Shown here: piece after piece, positions 11,609 through 20,016 of the stretch | Layout of the letters: each line of letters begins with the position of its first letter | How positions within the stretch are numbered: the stretch's first letter is position 1 | DNA from: Ceratorhiza oryzae-sativae | Lineage: Eukaryota > Basidiomycota > Agaricomycetes > Cantharellales > Ceratobasidiaceae | Direction of reading: 5' to 3' | NCBI GenBank assembly: GCA_030998015.1 | Contig: JARWMV010000234.1 | Location: forward strand, 2,157,703 to 2,221,702 | DNA: 64,000 nt | The notes under the pieces: generated by a model | What the model saw: the letters and a program-made list of their open reading frames with translations, nothing else | Told to the model about the DNA's origin: nothing | Database searches by the model: none | Made by a program: the position numbers and the translations under genes

Positions 11609-12004
11609 ATGGCAGACGGAGGGGACTGGGAGGTGGAGCGCCGGGCAAAGGCATTGCTGGAAGAATGGAAGTTGACACCAGCTGCACCGTATGTGGGACT
11701 GCTCAAAGCAACTACCACTGATGAGATGTTTACTGCTATCAGGATGAAGCAGGCAAACATGAGCGACTTCCGAAATTGGGTGAAGGTGCACCCAAACAAA
11801 AACACCAATTACGACACTGATATGACAAGCCTTACATCAAGCCTAGAATCACTGGTCGTGGCTGAGGAAGAAGCCAAGCCAGAAATAAAGGAACCCACCC
11901 TGGACCCAGCTGCAGAGGAAGCCAAACAGGACTGGGACCAGTGGGAAAACGAGCTTGTCGAAGCTCTGGAGGAGGTGCCACTGTTGGAACCAACCCCCAT
12001 ATGA
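11609..12004 (+). CDS. Cargo ORF 2 of element A2, unknown acidic protein of 131 aa
   Basis: It starts at ATG 11609, just after cargo ORF 1, and stops at 12004. Residues 1-75 are mixed and possibly helical. The C-terminal half is very acidic (runs of Glu with Trp, ending VEALEEVPLLEPTPI). I recognise no domain. It converges on the spliced minus-strand gene ending at 12155, with an AT-rich stretch between them (12005-12154) that could hold both 3' ends. Confidence 0.4.
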   Translation: MADGGDWEVERRAKALLEEWKLTPAAPYVGLLKATTTDEMFTAIRMKQANMSDFRNWVKVHPNKNTNYDTDMTSLTSSLESLVVAEEEAKPEIKEPTLDPAAEEAKQDWDQWENELVEALEEVPLLEPTPI

Positions 12005-12154
12005 CCACTTTGCCTCCCACAAATTGTCTCCCAAATGTATAAGAGTTTTATTTTTCTTTTTACACACCAAACTTAATACATTTCCTTTTACTCTCCATTT
12101 TTACGTTTGCCCTTGAGGGGCCGGGTATAGGGCTTCTTGCCCCTTTTATCCTTC

Positions 12155-12630
12155 TTATTGGTCTGAACCACTGACTGGGTAGTGGGCTGCAGCCAAGGAG
12201 CCTCCCCCCCTTGGGAAGTCGGCCATGTAGTTCTGGAAACACCCAGAACCAGACGCTGCAAAGGGCGAAGCCTCATCAAACAAGGGGGCAGAGCCCTCCT
12301 CAAAGAATTCAGCAAGAGCGGCCTGGTGAGACCGCTCCTCAAAGGACTTGCAGTCCCGATCAACGAGCGCCCAGACACGCTCAAGGGTGGCCTCATGGGC
12401 CCGACCATCAAGGAGGATGCACTCTTCTACAGAACGAGTCAGCTACGTGAGAACAACGAAGAACGAACACACATACCTGGCACCCCACAGAAGAACCAGT
12501 CCCCAACACCTTGATAGAAGTCTTCAAGGGAGGCGTCGCACACGGCATCACAGTAGGTGCAGTACTCCCCCTCAGGGAGAGACCAGCAGGTGCAGTCAAG
12601 GGGATTGTAGTTAAGGGAAATAACACGCAT
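12155..12630 (-). CDS. Spliced minus-strand cargo gene of A2, Cys-rich unknown protein of 141 aa
   Basis: Exon 1 is 12630-12477 (ATG at 12630-12628) and exon 2 is 12426-12155 (TAA). The intron at 12427-12476 is 50 nt with GTATGT donor, CTGAC branch point and TAG acceptor. Splicing joins the frames in phase and gives 426 nt. The N-terminus has CTC, then CTYC and a further Cys (residues 13-31), a possible metal site. The remainder is acidic with aromatic residues. The exon 2 frame looks protein-like, whereas the longer overlapping frame at 12088-12411 does not. The family is unknown. It is antisense to the retrotransposon and divergent from the Rep gene. An intron on the minus strand would survive retrotransposition because the element RNA is plus-sense. 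Confidence 0.6.
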
Positions 12631-13032
12631 AGTAAAGACAGGATGAGGAAGAAAAAAAAAAACAACAAAACCACAAACATTAAAAATCACAGTGCAACAC
12701 AATAACTTGCACAAACATCAAAACAAGGTCTGGTCAGGTGACACCAACAGACACGTGACCACCTGCCAGAAAACAAACAACAAAGCACAGGAATCACATG
12801 ACCTAGCCTAGTCACATGAATATACGCTATCCCCTAACTACTGGAGGGGTCGGAGAGGGGGCACCAACCGAAGTGGGGGAGCGGAGGCCCCGAGCGTAGT
12901 GAGGATCAAGGCCGACGCGGAGGAACGGATGGGAGGGCACCCCTCGGAGATGCGTCATCACCAAAATAAGGTCATGTGATCACAACAAATGCAAGACGGA
13001 GTCACGTGACAATCAAAATGGACCTTGCAGCT

Positions 13033-13038
13033 TATATA
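13033..13038 (+). promoter_or_regulatory. TATA box upstream of the Rep gene
   Basis: TATATA lies 35 nt before the first ATG (13073). A CACGTG hexamer lies just upstream near 13003-13008. Together they suggest a promoter separate from the LTR. Position and motif are the only evidence. Confidence 0.4.
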
Positions 13039-13072
13039 GACAAGCACAAGGCCCGAGATAACCTGCACTCTC

Positions 13073-14402
13073 ATGCTCTCTTCCCAGTCCCCAAATACCT
13101 CTAAAACTGTAAACAATGCTAAGCGGAAATGGATCGAACGCGGCAACACCCCAGCCAAGCGGATCAAGCGAAGGGCAGAGGTCGGCGTCGCCATCGCCAG
13201 CGCCCTCGGTATCAAGCTGAGCCCCCTCACCCACTTCTATGCGGCCTACGCCGACGGATCAAGGGTCCGAAGAGCTGACCGAAACTGCGCCGGCCCCTCG
13301 GTTCTGCGTCCAGACCAGGGCAGTGCTGCTGACCTGGTCGAAGCTACACGATCAGCCCTCAAGTGGGCTTGTCGCCTGATACAAGGCGTTCTGCCACCAA
13401 CGGCCAAATCATTGGGCGACTTTGGCGGTGGTGGAACGCCACAACCCTGAGGAACCGAACTACGACCTGGTCCGGCCCCTCCATGTCCACGCCCTCTCCA
13501 TCAGTCAGGAGCGGAAGGGTGGCTGGAACACCCAGAATGCCTGGTTCTGGGACTTCGAGGGGCAACACCCCAACATCCTGCCGAAGGACCTCAAGGACGG
13601 ACCAGGAGGCAACCCAGCAAGGGATGCCTTCAACTATCTCTGGAAGGACGTTGGAGCTAATGGCGAGGAGATAGAGGACCTGATGGCGGGGGACCTGACC
13701 TTGGAAAGGTTGGAGGAGATTTTGGTAAAGGGAAAGGGCGGAAAACGGTCAAGGATGGAGGCAGACTTGGAGGATGGGACGGAGATTGTTGCCTCAGCAA
13801 CAAAACAGGAGTACTACCAGGCATTCAAGCGCCTCTGCCCCCTCCAGATGGTGACGACGTGGAACTCAGTACGAGCATATGCCGAGTACACATACAAGGA
13901 AGACCGGGGTTGCATGCCTGCAATCCCTGTGGAGTTAGAGGTCCCGGAGGACCGGGAGCACATCGACCGAGCAGACAGATGGTTTGCCGAGGAGGTTGAG
14001 AAGAAGGGAAGAGGGGTGCGCCATCGCATCCTGGTGATAGAAGGAGAAACTGGAACGGGGAAAACGGCATATGCACGATCCAAGGGCTGCCACAGCCGGA
14101 TGTGCAATGTGTGGAATATGGGCAACTTGTCGGAAGATGCTGACATTTGGATCCTGGATGACAAGGTCCAGTCGAACAGGAAGTACTCGCTCAAGGCCCT
14201 GAGCCAGTATGAGGCGGACTTCACAGGTAGGTACGCGCACGTGAAATCGATGAAGGTACGGCCAACAGTTATTCTGGGAAATAGCCGGTCGGCAATCATG
14301 AAATGTTGGTCGGACATAGAGGGGGAAGAAGGGGACTTATGGGTATCAAGAAATGTGGAATGGGTGTATGCAGGAGGAAAGCCATTCTTTGTATTCCCTT
14401 AG
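13073..14402 (+). pseudogene. CRESS-DNA (geminivirus/genomovirus-like) replication initiator Rep, broken, inside A2
   Basis: The Rep frame is open from 13239 (ATG) to 14402 except for a TGA at 13377. HUH endonuclease motif I is LLTWS just before the stop. Motif II is HVH (codons at 13482 and 13488). Motif III is YLWK with the Tyr codon at about 13635. The SF3 helicase follows, with Walker A GETGTGKT (14044-14067), Walker B WILDD (about 14148) and motif C VILGN (about 14266). The first ATG after the TATA box (13073) opens a different frame of 125 codons with a basic KRIKRR stretch, so the true N-terminus may be joined by an indel. Such proteins nick circular ssDNA to start rolling-circle replication. 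Length and order fit geminivirus-like Reps, and the breaks make this copy a probable relic. Fungal genomes are known to hold such integrations. Confidence 0.85.
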
Positions 14403-14519
14403 AATAATTTATGGTACTGTACAACTTCAGCTATGCCCATCCAAACAGTTGGGGCTTTCTGAGAAGAAGCAGACAAATCCTCACCCCTAAATAACCTCCA
14501 CAACAAAGAAAAGAAAAAC

Positions 14520-14646
14520 AATCTCATGTAACAGAGAGGTTAAGGGGTCTAGCCTGACTCAGCCTGACCTCATCGAACGATACTGAATCAGCCGAAAGGT
14601 TGTTGGTTCGAGTCCAGTGCCCTTAACCTCCTTGGTGCATGAGATT
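14520..14646 (+). other. tRNA-like fold with a perfect B box
   Basis: AATCTCATG (14520-14528) pairs with CATGAGATT (14638-14646). Inside it, an 11-bp stem pairs 14536-14546 with 14620-14630. GGTTCGAGTCC at 14605-14615 is an exact RNA polymerase III B box/T-loop. The stretch AGAGGTTAAGGGG resembles the D-loop region of Leu/Ser tRNAs. The acceptor and T-stem spacing is not that of a working tRNA. I read it as a decayed or inserted tRNA-derived sequence, or a structured RNA signal near the 3' end of the element. Confidence 0.4.
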
Positions 14647-14697
14647 CCTTTTGCATAAGGAACTAAACCATGTCTCGAGGTCCCCCAAGACATGTCC

Positions 14698-14711
14698 AAA
14701 GGGGGGGATAA
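14698..14711 (+). other. Polypurine tract of A2
   Basis: AAAGGGGGGGATAA directly precedes the 3' LTR. It would prime plus-strand DNA synthesis. Its position shows that the cargo lies inside the retrotransposon RNA. Confidence 0.75.
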
Positions 14712-15492
14712 TGTTATGACCTGTCAAACGGACATAACAAAACAACCAAATATTTCTACAGATTTATGGCATTTTTCCTAAGCGGAACAAGCCATAAACA
14801 AGGTCACGTGACCTTGGCGCTTAGCCGGCGCTTACGGTGGTTACCCTGAACTCGCTCCAGCATTTCTCTCCCTTGTTACTTGGAGCGAGGAGCGAGTTGT
14901 CACGTGATCTCGGCGCTTACGGCAGGATCACGTGACCTCAGCGCCTACAGTGGTTACCCTGAACTCGCTCCAGCATTTCTCTCCCTTGTTACTTGGAGCG
15001 AGGAGCAAGTTGTCACGTGATCTTGGCGCTTACACAAGGGTCACGTGACCTCAGCGCTTATGGTGGTTACCCTGAACTCGCTCCAGCATTTCTCTCCATT
15101 GTTACTTGGAGCGAGGAGCGAGTTGTCACGTGATCTCGGCGCTTACAGCAGGATCACGTGACCTCAGCACCTACCCCTCGGACCTCGCGCGGCTCTATAA
15201 GATTCGGAGCCGCACAAACTTAAGACAAACAATTACCTAACCCATAGTACTGTACATAACCTACACCTACTGCGGAGTGTGCTTAGATAATACGTCCGCA
15301 GCCACCGCAGCCACAGGTATATATAAGGAGGATAAAGCAAGACTGGACGCTCAGCTTGCTTTATCTCGTCAACCACCATAGACCATAGCAAACACTGTAA
15401 CTAGAACACTCAATACATACTGCATAGCACCAAACCATCAACGCAGCCACTACTTAAGTGCTCCACAAGGGAGCCTCCAGAGGGTCACAACA
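14712..15492 (+). repeat. 3' LTR of element A2 (781 bp)
   Basis: It has the same ends as the 5' LTR but is 226 bp longer, because a 113-bp unit occurs three times instead of once. The rest is nearly identical to 3718-4272, which marks a fairly recent insertion. Confidence 0.9.
14834..15172 (+). repeat. 113-bp tandem unit, three copies, in the 3' LTR
   Basis: Unit starts are at 14834, 14947 and 15060 (exact 113-bp spacing). Each begins at the GGTGGTTACCCTGAACTCGC region, with small changes (CGG, CAG or ATGG). Each unit carries two CACGTG boxes, so the expansion multiplies presumed activator sites in U3. Confidence 0.85.
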
Positions 15493-15589
15493 GAAGACCC
15501 AGCAAATTTAATGGGAAAAAGGGGAAAGAAGCAGAGAACTTTGTGATCAGCATGGAACTTTTCTTTGCTGACTATGATGAATCAGCCTT
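15493..15589 (+). pseudogene. Continuation of A1 gag after A2
   Basis: It begins with the duplicated GAAGA and continues A1 gag exactly where 3717 broke off. It matches A2 gag from about 5395. It is cut at 15590 by the LTR of B1. The rest of A1 is not found in the window. Confidence 0.85.
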
Positions 15590-16998
15590 TGTCATGAACT
15601 GACATGCATATATCTATCCTATAATATTTTCTTGATTTACTACATTTTATGAGATCATTTTCAAAAACATACTTGCCTTTTATGGTATATCTGTGTCATG
15701 TGGCTCAAAGGATGTTCCGGACCAATAACCAAGATGCATTTCAACTCTGATGTGAAATTCTGCAGCTCCACAGTCACTTCTATCTCTTATCTGTCATGAC
15801 TCACTGTATGGACTTGTTTGTTATGATGTGGCTTGTATCATGTATATAAACTGGGTCAAGTTTGCAGAGGACTCCTCAAGAACTTGACCTCTTGTTGTAT
15901 ACAAGTTCTTTCCTTATTTTCTTCATTGCCTGACTTGTCATCATCAACATCAGGTCAAGTTCTTGTTCAATTGTAAGTCTCAGTGTTGCCTGGGATACGT
16001 CTGGAATGCCATTGGCGTCATCTTGAGATAACACTCTGTTGCCTTCCCCAATCCTACACCACCTATCCACAGCCACAAGACATTGTTGCCCTATACATGC
16101 CTCTGTGAAACCTTGCATACCTATATCAGTTGAAGTGCTATTGGTCTTTGCAGACATGGCAGCTCACTGACCAAAGGTTGGGTCCCTCACACATTGTAAC
16201 AAGCTTTGGTTCTCTAATCTCTTTTGTCAACAAGAGGTGGGGTTGCTCATTGCCCTTAAGTAGCTGAGCAACAGAGGTCACCTTCCTATTCCAATAGACT
16301 TGGGAAAGCGTCTATCTTTTCTTGTTCTGTCTTGCTCTTGCTTGAGTACGTCTCTGACAGAATGCACAGCCCTCAGTTGCACAACCCTTTACAGAAGACC
16401 AGCACTGCCATTTGTGTGGGTGGTTCAGACACCTGTCCATCTACTGCTTCACTCTCAACTTGGTTGAAGATATCCTTGAGGAGGCCAGGCACATCAATTT
16501 TAACCATGTGAAAATTGTCAAAGTCTGTCCCCAGAAAGTTGGACAAGCCCAACAAGCCTTCATCACTGAGCCAGGTGCCCCCAAGTGCAAAATTTGCCAT
16601 CAGGCAAATGGAGCCACTTTCCCAGCATGCTGTCCTTATTGTCCTAAAAAGGACAAATTTTTATACTACTACACCATCCCCTGCAACCAGCTATAAGCTG
16701 GAGAACCTTGGGCAACAACTCCTTTGTCACCTACTAGATACCATTGAAAACTTCCAAGAAAAGTATTGTCACTACCATAATAGGTACAAACAACTTGTGG
16801 AAAACTCCACAAAGCTGAGGCCCACTGTGCATACCTAACTGAGCAGTTGCATGAACACCAGGAGGATTATTTGTCCCTCCTCCACAACCATCTTGAACTA
16901 CAAGCACTAGTCCAAGAAACAACTGGACCCCACAAGTATGCTTTCCCTACTTTCTCAACCCCTTCAGACCTCCCTCATCCCATCCTTCTAAGTGGCAC
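15590..16998 (+). mobile_element. Chromovirus B1, 5' part (LTR, leader intron, start of ORF0)
   Basis: The LTR is 15590-15949 (TGTCATGAACTG to ATCAACA). The PBS region GGTCAAGTTCTTG follows. The leader intron runs from GTAAGT at 15973 to CAG at 16376. Then comes decayed ORF0 coding sequence (zinc-knuckle part at about 16400-16690, coiled-coil part to 16998). CpG is depleted throughout. It is cut at 16999 by B2 and its 3' remainder is absent. Confidence 0.8.
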
Positions 16999-17395
16999 TG
17001 TCACAAACTGACATGCATATATCCACTCTATAATATTTTCTTGATTTATTACATTTTATGAGACCATCTTCAAAACATACTTGCCTTTTATGGTATATCC
17101 ATGTCATGTGATTCAGGGGATGTTCCAGGCCAATAACCGAGATGTATTTCAACTCTGATGTGAAATTCCACAGTTCTGCAGTCGCTTCTACTGCTTCTAT
17201 CTCTTATCAGTTGTGACTCACTGTACAGACTTGTTTGTTATGATGTGGCTTATACTATGTATATTAACCAGGTCAAGTTTGCAGAGGACTCCTCAAGAAC
17301 TTGACCTCTCATCAAATACAAGTTCTTTTCTTTCTTATGATTTTCCTTGCCACCTGACTTGTCATTGTCAACATCAGGTCAAGTTCTTGACAATC

Positions 17396-17741
17396 GTAAG
17401 TCTCAGTGTCGTCTGGGATATGTCTGGAACACTGTCGGCATTGTCTTGAGATAACTCCCTGTTGCCTTCCCCAATCCCACTCCACCTACCCACAGCCACA
17501 AGACATTGTTGCCCTATATGTGCCTCTGTGAAACCTTGCATAGTCAGGTCCCTCACACATTGTAACAAGCTTCAGTTCTCTAATCTCTTTTGTCAACAAG
17601 AGGTGGGGTTGCTCATTGCCCTTAAGTAGTTGAGCAACAGAGGTCACCTTCCTATTCCAATAGACTTGGGAAAGGGTCTATCTTTCTTGTTCTATCTTGC
17701 TCTTGCTTGAGTACGTCTCTGACAGAACACATGGCCCTCAG
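17396..17741 (+). other. Leader intron of B2
   Basis: GTAAGT donor at 17396 and CAG acceptor at 17741. The assignment rests on comparison with B5, which lacks exactly this segment. The same intron is seen in B1 (15973-16376) and B4 (38681-39025). Confidence 0.7.
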
Positions 17742-18636
17742 TGGCACAAACCTTTACAGAAGATCAGCGCTGCCATTGGCGTGGGTGGTTTGGACACCTA
17801 TCTATCCACTGCTTCACCCTCAACTTGGTCAAAGACATCCTTGAACAGGCTGGGCACATCAATTTTAACCATGTGGTAATTGTCAAAGTCTGCCCCCAGA
17901 AAGTCAGATGTGCCCAGCAAGCCTTTGTTACCAAGCTGGGTGCCCCTGAGTGCAAAATCTGCTGTTGGGCGAACAGAGCCACCTTCCCAGCATGCTGCCC
18001 TTATTGTCCTAAAAAGGACAAATTTTTATACTACTACACCATCCCCCACAACCAGCTATAAGCTGGAGAACCTTGGCCAACAACTTCTTTGTCACCTGTT
18101 AAACACTATTGAAAATTTCCAAGACAGGTATTGCTATTACCAAAATAAGTACAAAGAAACTTGCAAAAAACTTCACAAAGCTGAGGCCCACTGTGCACAC
18201 TTAACTGAGTGTTTGCACAAACACCAGGAGGACTACCTATCCCTCCTCCAAGACCATCTCAGACTAGAAGCTATAGTCCAAGAAACAATTGCACCCCACA
18301 AGTACGCTTTCCCTGTTTTCTCAATGCTGTCAGACCTTCCTCACCCCACCTTTCTAAGTGGCACAAGCTTGCCAATTCAGGAAGAAGCACCCCTTCCAGC
18401 AGCCCAAATCGCCCCTCCCCAAGGAAGCACTCCTTCAGGATCAAACTAAATTGAAGAGGGTGGAGTGCCCATATCATTGCCAAAACACCAAAAGTTGGGA
18501 CTTGGATGACATGTGGTTAAGGTTCAAGGGAATCAGAAACTTTGAATTTTATAGACTTGTGCAGGGAACCAAAATCCTCTATTACCAAAACAATTCTAAA
18601 TTCCCTGTACTTCCTTATCATCTCTGTCACCTTTAA
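17742..18636 (+). CDS. ORF0 region of B2: zinc-knuckle and coiled-coil reading region before gag
   Basis: Three consecutive frames, each +1 to the previous, show protein-like sequence conserved in B1, B2, B4, B5 and the inverted segment. The first (to 18061) has a knuckle-type motif in family copies (CHLCGWFGHLSIHC; here the second Cys is Arg) and a C-x2-C...C-x2-C ribbon ending CPYCPKKD. The second (about 18062-18449) is a predicted coiled coil (LENLGQQLL to LRLEAIVQE) with a Pro-rich tail. The third (to 18636) has VECPY..C..TKSWDLDD. No AUG precedes it in the spliced leader, so how it is translated is unclear. Frameshifting, non-AUG start or a further splice are possible. No known domain was recognised beyond the zinc motifs. 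Confidence 0.5.
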
Positions 18637-18660
18637 AAATTTACCTGAATCCTTCCTGAA

Positions 18661-20016
18661 ATGGCATCACCAGCCCCTGCCCCTGCTTGGGCAAATATGT
18701 CTGATGAAGACAAAGTAATCTATATGCTCTGGTCTATGGATGAATTGCGAGAACAAACCAACAACCTCCAAAATGACATTGGAGACGTTGAACACAACAA
18801 TAAAACCTACACAGACTCGCTCAAAGCAAAGCTCACAACAAACCAAGCAAAGATAGATGCTGATGTGGTGGGACTGGCCACCAATGTAAACAATCTGGTT
18901 GGCATGCTAGCAATTTTACAAACCACCATCACATGCATTGAAGTGCAAATCAATGCCTCTTTGGGAGGCACAAACATCACCCAATCACAACCTTCCTCAA
19001 GCATGACCCAGCCACAACCCCCAGCTGCCACTCACCCTAGCGGATCAACCACAAAGGTTAAGATGGCTGCCCCCCAAAAATTTGATGGCACAAAGCGTGA
19101 AGATGCCATCTCATTCAGGATTGCATGTTTGCAATATATCAATACGAACACGAGTGGGCATTCTGCTGACCAAGTGGTCACCTTTATTACATCCTACCTT
19201 GAAGGGTCTGCAGCCAAATGGGTTAACTTGTATGAAGAATTTGAAATCTTAAACCCTGGAACCGCAATCCCATGGCTTCACAATGCCAACCTATTTTGGC
19301 AAGAATTTACCACCTGCTACAGGGACTTGAACTGCACTGAAAACAACCAGGATAAATGGTGGAAACTGAAGCAATCCAAGACAGTCCAGGACTACCTCAC
19401 CCTGTTCAACTTATACTCAACAGGGCTCAACTACAATGATGCAGCTATGTGGGATAAATTCTACAATGGTCTATCGTCAGATATAACAGACAGCATGGTG
19501 GCCCAAAACTATGATCCCTGCACCAAGACTTTTGCCCAGCTCACCCAGTGGGCCCTGGAAATTGACCATCACCTCATCTTGTTCAGCAGCAAAAGGACAT
19601 CCCATGGGGGTAACAAGTCCAGCAGCAACAATGCCTTGTCCAGTAGGCTGACAAATAACCCCCAAAGCACTCTCCAAAAGGAGAAATTCAAGAATGGGGA
19701 GTGGGTATACAAGATTAAGGACAGCAGGGCTGTAAAGGGTCAAATTGTGGCCATCAGGCCCAATGCCAAGGGTTTCATGGTCCCAACCATCTGCTACGAC
19801 AGCAGCAACACCAATGTACAAGAATCCTTCAAGGACATAAAGAAGGATAATCATCCACCAGCAGCCCCAAAGGCAAAGGATCCAGATGCAATGGATCTGG
19901 ATAGCACCAGAAAAGGGAAGGGGACAAACACCTGCTATAACTGTGGGGGGCGCAGCCACATTGCTGCCAAATGCCCCTCAGCCAAGATGTCAGGATACAA
20001 GGCAGTGGTTGAGGAT
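18661..20016 (+). CDS. gag of B2, nearly complete
   Basis: It is open from ATG 18661 to the junction with B3, about 452 codons. Residues 20-110 are helical and partly coiled coil. A Pro/Gln/Thr linker follows. The capsid domain (about 135-300) contains KFDGTKREDAISFRIAC and the W-rich segment WKLKQSKTVQDYL. The nucleocapsid CCHC knuckle is CYNCGGRSHIAAKC (about 19933-19974). The few codons after 20016 come from the LTR of B3. The product would be the structural precursor of the virus-like particle. Confidence 0.85.

Larger units (their letters stand above)
3718..15492 (+). mobile_element. Ty3/gypsy chromovirus A2 carrying extra cargo
   Basis: Both ends are TG...CA LTRs, and the 5-bp duplication GAAGA lies at 3713-3717 and 15493-15497. 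The flanks are the two halves of A1 gag, so A2 inserted into an older copy of its own family. Order: LTR, self-priming type PBS, gag, protease, RT, RNase H, integrase, chromodomain, cargo of about 3.6 kb (11096-14697), polypurine tract, LTR. Total length is 11,775 bp, or about 10.3 kb without the hAT-like insertion. That is long for a fungal chromovirus, and the excess is the cargo. Gag and pol carry several stops and frameshifts, so this copy is not autonomous as it stands. Confidence 0.9.
16999..20016 (+). mobile_element. Chromovirus B2, 5' half (LTR, leader, ORF0, gag)
   Basis: The LTR is 16999-17373. It holds TATATTAA upstream of a segment complementary to the PBS that follows the LTR. 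ORF0 and gag follow. The copy is cut at 20016 within the last codons of gag by the opposite-strand element B3. Its pol and 3' LTR are not found. Confidence 0.85.

Noticed and set aside
12088..12411. Minus-strand ORF of 107 codons as the cargo gene
   Set aside because: Its composition is skewed (Arg/Leu/Pro/Ser) and it overlaps the better exon 2 frame, which is joined by a canonical intron.
12640..13070. A viral origin (nonanucleotide stem-loop) between the divergent cargo genes
   Set aside because: I searched by eye for TAATATTAC-like nonamers in a hairpin loop and found none convincing.
13377..13379. The Rep stop explained by an intron
   Set aside because: No GT...AG pair with a branch point around 13350-13420 removes the stop and keeps both motif I and motif II in frame.
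14536..14630. A functional tRNA-Leu or tRNA-Ser gene
   Set aside because: The B box is exact, but the T-stem does not lead into a 7-bp acceptor stem and no anticodon arm of normal size forms.
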